From Candidatus Poseidoniales archaeon (GTDB lineage Archaea; Thermoplasmatota; Poseidoniia; Poseidoniales; Poseidoniaceae): a DNA stretch of 8,939 bases. The notes below the pieces were generated by a model that saw nothing but the letters and a program-made list of their open reading frames with translations, was not told where the DNA came from and did no database searches. Position 1 is the stretch's first letter, and each line of letters starts with the position of its first letter. Made by a program: the position numbers and the translations under genes. This document shows positions 6,501 through 8,939 of this stretch, piece after piece. The DNA is taken from positions 1 to 8,939 of the forward strand of contig DUCL01000003.1 of the NCBI GenBank assembly GCA_012959845.1, read 5' to 3'.

Positions 6501-6650
6501 GTCATTATCCGTACCGCTTTGACTTGTCCAAGCAGTTGTAATATCAACATTCAATGGGTCTGTACCATCTGCATAAACAGAAAGCGGAGTGAGTAAAAGT
6601 AGCCCAACCAGAACAATAGAAGTGATGCTCTTGTTCCCAGACATGAACAT
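3537..6650 (-). CDS. Giant exported surface protein with W-hairpin repeats and Ig-like domains
   Basis: The 1037-residue protein begins with a signal peptide (basic start, hydrophobic 9-23, likely cleavage after VYA at 27). It ends with a membrane helix (about 993-1017) and a short tail with RK and several Gly/Asp, so it should be displayed outside the cell on a C-terminal anchor. Residues 30-490 are beta-rich and repeat a pattern of Trp, a turn often containing NG, and a strand. Examples are WGYENGVRTAHLLL (86-99), WDENGVRKLSH (308-318) and WEDGIRTQH (349-357). Residues 642-748, 749-845 and 872-980 look like three Ig-like domains; the first and third carry acidic Gly loops such as YDDGSNGDRVAGDGIF (927-942) that may bind calcium. 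There is no cysteine, and about 22 N-x-S/T sequons suggest heavy N-glycosylation. I cannot name the family or a ligand. A surface-layer, adhesion or polymer-binding role is conceivable. The start at 6650 follows a TATA box and GGGAGTGTGAG; an ATG two codons later is an alternative. Confidence 0.85.
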   Translation of the reverse strand: MFMSGNKSITSIVLVGLLLLTPLSVYADGTDPLNVDITTAWTSQSGTDNDHAYLLTFSSNSTFDISTEITHIQNGTELNVSVFTTWGYENGVRTAHLLLNSTLQWADQVTVDVTVNSIDTVVTTNNNFFTRSIEVGTWNQPMADHEITLTTSWNLLQNYTTVDGDQYFRLNFDGHGWQQRIGDVLNSWELGDGVMVTEENTEGVSTNMSFVLDSIWKNETITAGLLTSQVIDARGWGYLVITSEEDEAVTQIIANVSDAWINHSMIDGINSERIRLEAGGLMTIDSTNESSTTIDIDAELSVFLFETWDENGVRKLSHNQIEALGDFIIIDDGFRMDISLDGMEILERWEDGIRTQHRENIRGHGTFGAEDQDDNATMVINGTIFNLETDVVNGQTVTDDIHIDGTLSGDVQGTFGIVKGIETSGMQSNYSGDEFEVNVIHEESWFNITGINGGNFFDGAGAGAYHNNSWNYQSVNSHWDNRTVRIAWEETGPDASSGDDKPERSPIQNNLTQPEMEQALGNITVGRETGLVPIPMAIGDNVRLNGQDGIVLEIVANSVANDPRDNHNFHVVEWTGSYGDSGDAGIAFGSIIDEGPLRGLVSSVTRSFEIEYGANDESAFLNETQYIDRVLSPSIVTAEENTDPVLVSLTLEEGLVVGEGASVAHLVAHATDDEWNIESITADLTVVGGEIVTLNDKGLSGDNAIGDDRYTTQMMVPGLEVGNFTINVTITDYFGAITEGSGVIQVVDDAPRLTSVEFVPHIAKRGDLIIVNAIAFDGHGVESVQVDMRVFGGQLVDLLLLENEVWAGNFTLPNGMTPGSHDIPFIVTDSIGGKQILRHWINIDNGAQPDAATPYRLPDGEHVSTTMTVLNTAPQIVAEDMIIIREDSTTTALLEAEVSDADGVMLVRAKLGIFTPITQNEDWSKLYDDGSNGDRVAGDGIFSLQLSIRSGIPDGTHTLLLQASDIYGEATGEVPIVVTLEEKENVITGGAGISSTMLVMALGIIAIIGAVVVMFVMRKEGGDGDKSNPGGDRFGFQ

Positions 6651-6656
6651 AGGATT

Positions 6657-6707
6657 CTCACACTCCCATTCAAAGCCTTTGATGATTTGTGTTGAATAAT
6701 AATATAA
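6657..6707 (-). promoter_or_regulatory. Promoter and SD region of the surface protein gene
   Basis: On the minus strand TTATATT (6701-6707) is a good TATA box in an AT-rich run just after the DHS-like gene. A start of transcription near 6679 would leave a leader of about 29 nt. GGGAGTGTGAG (6667-6657) could pair with the 16S rRNA tail; its GTGA part is best spaced for the ATG at 6650. This suggests the surface gene is transcribed separately from the polyamine operon upstream. Confidence 0.45.
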
Positions 6708-6718
6708 TTATTGCTCTT

Positions 6719-7669
6719 TCAAATATCCAAAATATAGCAAAACATTAGCGGAGCAACAATAGTAGCATCACTTTCTATTACGAACTTTTCAGTGTCAACC
6801 GATAACTTACCCCAAGTAATTTTTTCATTTGGAGGCGCTCCAGAATATCCACCAAAAGAAGGAGTTGATTCTGATATTTGACAAAACCAAGACCATAAAG
6901 GCGTATCTCTTTCCAAGTCTTGGTTAAGCATTGGCACTACGCATATTGGGAAATCTCCTGCTATTCCACCACCTAATTGCAAGAAGGCCAAGGGCTGGGT
7001 GCAGTCACAATACCATTCGGCCAATCCGGTCATATATCCTATTCCACCAATGATTGTTTGCTGCTTTATTTTTCCCTGCATTACCCTTGCAGCAAATATA
7101 TTGCCGAGTGTTGAATCTTCCCAGCCTGGTACGACCAAGGGTAGATTTGCCTGTGCTGCTGCCAATAACCATGAATTCTCAGGCTTTGCTTGATACTCCA
7201 ATTCATCTTCTAACAAAATATCATAGAAGAATTGGTGTGGTAATTTTGATTGGTCAAGGTCACTACTTTTCTTCCACCGGTCCATCAAAAACGATTCTAT
7301 TTTACGAAATGCTTTGTCTTCAGGAATACATGTATCAGTGACTCGGTTCATGTTATTAGCAAGTAAATCCGCTTCATCTTGGGCCGATAGTGAACGCCAA
7401 TCGTCTATTTTTTGATAATGGTCATGAGCAACTAGATTGAATAAGTCCTCTTCTAAATTTGCACCTGTACATGAAATTGCTGCAATGTGACCGGCTCTGA
7501 TCATCGGTGCGATACTGCGCCCTAATTCTGCAGTTGACATCGCTCCGGCCAAAGTCAAAAATATCTTACCACCGGAATCTAGGAAGCGAAGCAATGATTG
7601 GCTTGCAGATGCTAAAGAGCCGGCATTGAAATGCCGGTAGTGCTCATTGACAAACTTTCTTACAGACAT
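6719..7669 (-). CDS. Deoxyhypusine synthase-like protein (bacterial-type branch)
   Basis: The 316-residue protein has the deoxyhypusine synthase fold. FLTLAGAMSTAELG (37-50) and CTGANLEEDLF (67-77) match the NAD-binding parts, then GWEDSTLGNIF (182-192) and LGGGIAGDFPICVVPM (232-247). ITWGKL (284-289) contains Lys288, equivalent to the lysine that forms the enzyme-aminobutyl intermediate (Lys329 in human), and the protein ends ESDATIVAPLMF. Compared with human DHS as I recall it, the KHH carrying His288 reads GDF here, and FDGSDSGA reads FGGYSGA, losing an Asp. These features resemble the bacterial DHS-like family, whose function may be homospermidine or another polyamine synthesis rather than hypusine formation on aIF5A. 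AAGGAG at 7678-7683 is two nt from the ATG at 7675 but eight nt from the ATG at 7669, so the second start is preferred. It is the last gene of the speB-speD-DHS-like operon. Confidence 0.85.
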   Translation of the reverse strand: MSVRKFVNEHYRHFNAGSLASASQSLLRFLDSGGKIFLTLAGAMSTAELGRSIAPMIRAGHIAAISCTGANLEEDLFNLVAHDHYQKIDDWRSLSAQDEADLLANNMNRVTDTCIPEDKAFRKIESFLMDRWKKSSDLDQSKLPHQFFYDILLEDELEYQAKPENSWLLAAAQANLPLVVPGWEDSTLGNIFAARVMQGKIKQQTIIGGIGYMTGLAEWYCDCTQPLAFLQLGGGIAGDFPICVVPMLNQDLERDTPLWSWFCQISESTPSFGGYSGAPPNEKITWGKLSVDTEKFVIESDATIVAPLMFCYILDI

Positions 7670-7671
7670 TC

Positions 7672-8073
7672 TCATGACTCCTTGCTTTCTTGTTCATGAA
7701 GAAATCTTTCTTGACTAGATTTTTTGATTAGTTTAAGATTTGGAATTGCTCGGTTAAGCGCTTGCTGGATTTGGTCTACGATTGTGTTTGGGTCACATTG
7801 CCCGCAGGTAAAACAATCGATTGCAAGCCAACCTTTTTGTGAATAGCAATGCGCAGTTACATGCGATTCATCTAACAATACTACTGCTGCAAAACCAGGC
7901 GGTGATGTAATACCATCAAATTGTTCAACATGTGAGTGCACTTCCTTGGCTTCACTATTTATTACGGCTTCTCGCATGATTTGTAACATCCAATTACCAT
8001 CATCATCACCATTTGGTGAATACCCCGTGTAATCAAGAAAAATATGACTTCCGTGTGACTTAATATTATTCAT
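7672..8073 (-). CDS. speD: S-adenosylmethionine decarboxylase proenzyme, prokaryotic class
   Basis: The 133-residue proenzyme is expected to cleave itself between Glu69 and Ser70, turning Ser70 into the pyruvoyl group that decarboxylates AdoMet to the aminopropyl donor for polyamines. The sequence shows DESHVTAHC (68-76) with Ser70 and His75, and DCFTCG (86-91) with Cys90. These spacings match Ser63, His68 and Cys83 of the Thermotoga enzyme. The usual HTWPE after the cleavage site reads HCYSQ, a variant. The start is placed at the ATG of MNNIKSHGSHIFLDYTGY because AGGAGG (8081-8086) lies seven nt upstream and the ATGA overlaps the agmatinase stop; a longer in-frame start at 8151 would lie inside agmatinase. 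Relatives of SpeD can decarboxylate arginine or ornithine instead, which remains a minor alternative. Confidence 0.92.
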   Translation of the reverse strand: MNNIKSHGSHIFLDYTGYSPNGDDDGNWMLQIMREAVINSEAKEVHSHVEQFDGITSPPGFAAVVLLDESHVTAHCYSQKGWLAIDCFTCGQCDPNTIVDQIQQALNRAIPNLKLIKKSSQERFLHEQESKES

Positions 8074-8939
8074 TGGCCACCCTCCTGTTGGAAAAATGTT
8101 GAGTCGCCAATCATTCTGTTTTTGCCCATCTGCTGAGTGACAGAGTTCCATCTTCCTGAATCTTTGGCATCGAAATGATTTACAACAATTTTTGTTGTTA
8201 ACATCGCTGCAGTAAATTGTGTTAATGGTGAATCGGTTTGTGCTACGATTTCATTGACATCTGCAGAGATTACCGTTGCTTTTTGCGCATTGAACAAGGA
8301 TTCAATTGTTTCAACGACTTGCCAATATGATAGCCCACCAGGTACTGGAGTTCCGGTTGCAGGCACAATAGAACCATCTAAGCCATCGATGTCTATACTT
8401 AGATGAACAGGTCCTTCTATCTTTGACAATGTGTCTAACCATTGTTGCCATACATCTCTACCTGTTGAGTGGTTTTGTGTATCGCTTGCAAAGAAAGTTG
8501 TAATTCTATCATCACTGGCAATGGTTTGATACTCTTCCTGACTAAATGCTCTAATTCCAACTTGCAATAGTTTCCCTACACCCAAATCAAGACTACGTGA
8601 TGCTGCACAAGCATGTGAATAGACCTCACCATCCAATTGGCTACGAAGGTCTGCATGGGCATCGATTTGAACGATGGTTAATTTTGACAAATCGTTGCAA
8701 ATAAGTGGGTGGTTTTTGGCTGCATTAACCAGTGGCGGCAAGATTCCATGCTCGCCGCCCAGTGAGATTGGAAAACAATCTCCTGCATACCACGGTTGGA
8801 GGTAATTTGAAATCCCATCCAATTGCTGTAATAATGAATTACCTTCGCCATTCCATGGCTCATTAGTATGAATTGCATTACCATTTGGCAAGTCGCTTCC
8901 AAGAAGTGGGTCAAATAATTCCACTTGTCCACTTGCAGA
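8070..8939 (-). CDS. speB: Agmatinase / ureohydrolase family, partial at N-terminus
   Basis: The frame is open to the right window edge; 289 residues are visible and the first residues of the protein are missing (relatives have roughly 30-50 more). All manganese-binding motifs of the arginase/agmatinase family are present, counted from the first visible codon: GGEHG (61-65), DAHADLR (93-99), SHAC (108-111) and SIDIDGLDGSIVPATGTPVP (181-200). The GGEH form and the short loops fit agmatinase, which hydrolyses agmatine to putrescine and urea, better than arginase. Guanidinobutyrase or another guanidino hydrolase remains possible. The genes just downstream, speD and a DHS-like gene, strongly support a polyamine role. 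A GTG at 8924 is in frame but is unlikely to be the real start, since the reading frame and a family-like sequence (SASGQVELFDP) continue through it. Confidence 0.9.
   Translation of the reverse strand, partial: SASGQVELFDPLLGSDLPNGNAIHTNEPWNGEGNSLLQQLDGISNYLQPWYAGDCFPISLGGEHGILPPLVNAAKNHPLICNDLSKLTIVQIDAHADLRSQLDGEVYSHACAASRSLDLGVGKLLQVGIRAFSQEEYQTIASDDRITTFFASDTQNHSTGRDVWQQWLDTLSKIEGPVHLSIDIDGLDGSIVPATGTPVPGGLSYWQVVETIESLFNAQKATVISADVNEIVAQTDSPLTQFTAAMLTTKIVVNHFDAKDSGRWNSVTQQMGKNRMIGDSTFFQQEGGQ
8081..8086 (-). promoter_or_regulatory. Strong SD deciding the speD start
   Basis: AGGAGG lies inside the last codons of the agmatinase gene and seven nt before the speD ATG, which overlaps the agmatinase TGA as ATGA. 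It shows translationally coupled expression of the polyamine genes and rules in the shorter speD start. Confidence 0.75.

Noticed and set aside
7620..7637. Perfect inverted repeat CCGGCATT-GA-AATGCCGG within the DHS-like gene
   Set aside because: It encodes RHFNAG, which I recall as a conserved N-terminal motif of the family, so the coding sequence explains it; the two-base centre makes the fold less favourable than it looks.
8074..8151. Longer speD reading frame with 26 extra N-terminal residues
   Set aside because: The extension lies wholly inside the agmatinase gene, lacks family similarity, and a strong SD sits before the internal ATG.
1..8939. CRISPR arrays, insertion sequences, prophage or integrase genes
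   Set aside because: No regularly spaced repeats, transposase motifs or att-like duplication of the tRNA 3' end were found by eye; the region looks like ordinary dense chromosome.

Overview
This window looks like a chromosome segment of an AT-rich planktonic archaeon. A marine Euryarchaeota lineage such as Marine Group II (Poseidoniales) or a relative is the best guess, but that placement is inference. The archaeal signs are an Alba chromatin gene, TATA-like boxes about 22-30 nt upstream of starts that lack Shine-Dalgarno (SD) sites, a tRNA-Gly without an encoded CCA tail, and a very large exported, sequon-rich, Ig-like surface protein. Gene density is very high: the longest gap between genes is about 142 nt (2106-2247).

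Layout, left to right. (1) A minus-strand group reads from about 2105 down to the left edge. It holds a Mrp/ApbC-type P-loop ATPase, a DUF971 (GBBH-like N-terminal) protein 10 nt behind it, and then a PAP2/Aur1-like membrane phosphatase or phosphotransferase cut by the window edge, which has its own hairpin and SD. (2) Alba reads rightwards from a divergent AT-rich promoter region. Its stop codon directly abuts the stop of a convergent ArsC-type arsenate reductase. (3) A small four-helix membrane protein is divergent from arsC across 70 bp, and a minus-strand tRNA-Gly(GCC) with a clear TATA box follows. (4) A 1037-residue, cysteine-free surface protein has a signal peptide, many W-containing beta-hairpin repeats, three Ig-like domains and a C-terminal membrane anchor. 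(5) A tightly packed polyamine operon on the minus strand runs agmatinase (partial at the right edge), S-adenosylmethionine decarboxylase proenzyme, then a deoxyhypusine synthase-like protein.

The polyamine genes form a coherent unit. Agmatinase makes putrescine, SpeD makes the aminopropyl donor, and the DHS-like enzyme uses an aminobutyl-transfer chemistry. Its sequence resembles the bacterial DHS-like branch rather than canonical archaeal or eukaryotic deoxyhypusine synthase, so homospermidine or another polyamine product is possible.

The most unusual item is the Mrp ATPase. The loop that normally carries the CxxC pair for the bridging [4Fe-4S] cluster is replaced by about 36 residues resembling half of a bacterial Ig-like (Big_6-type) domain, and the whole protein has no cysteine. 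Its operon partner DUF971 carries a CPCANC motif, which suggests, without proof, that cysteine ligands may be supplied in trans.
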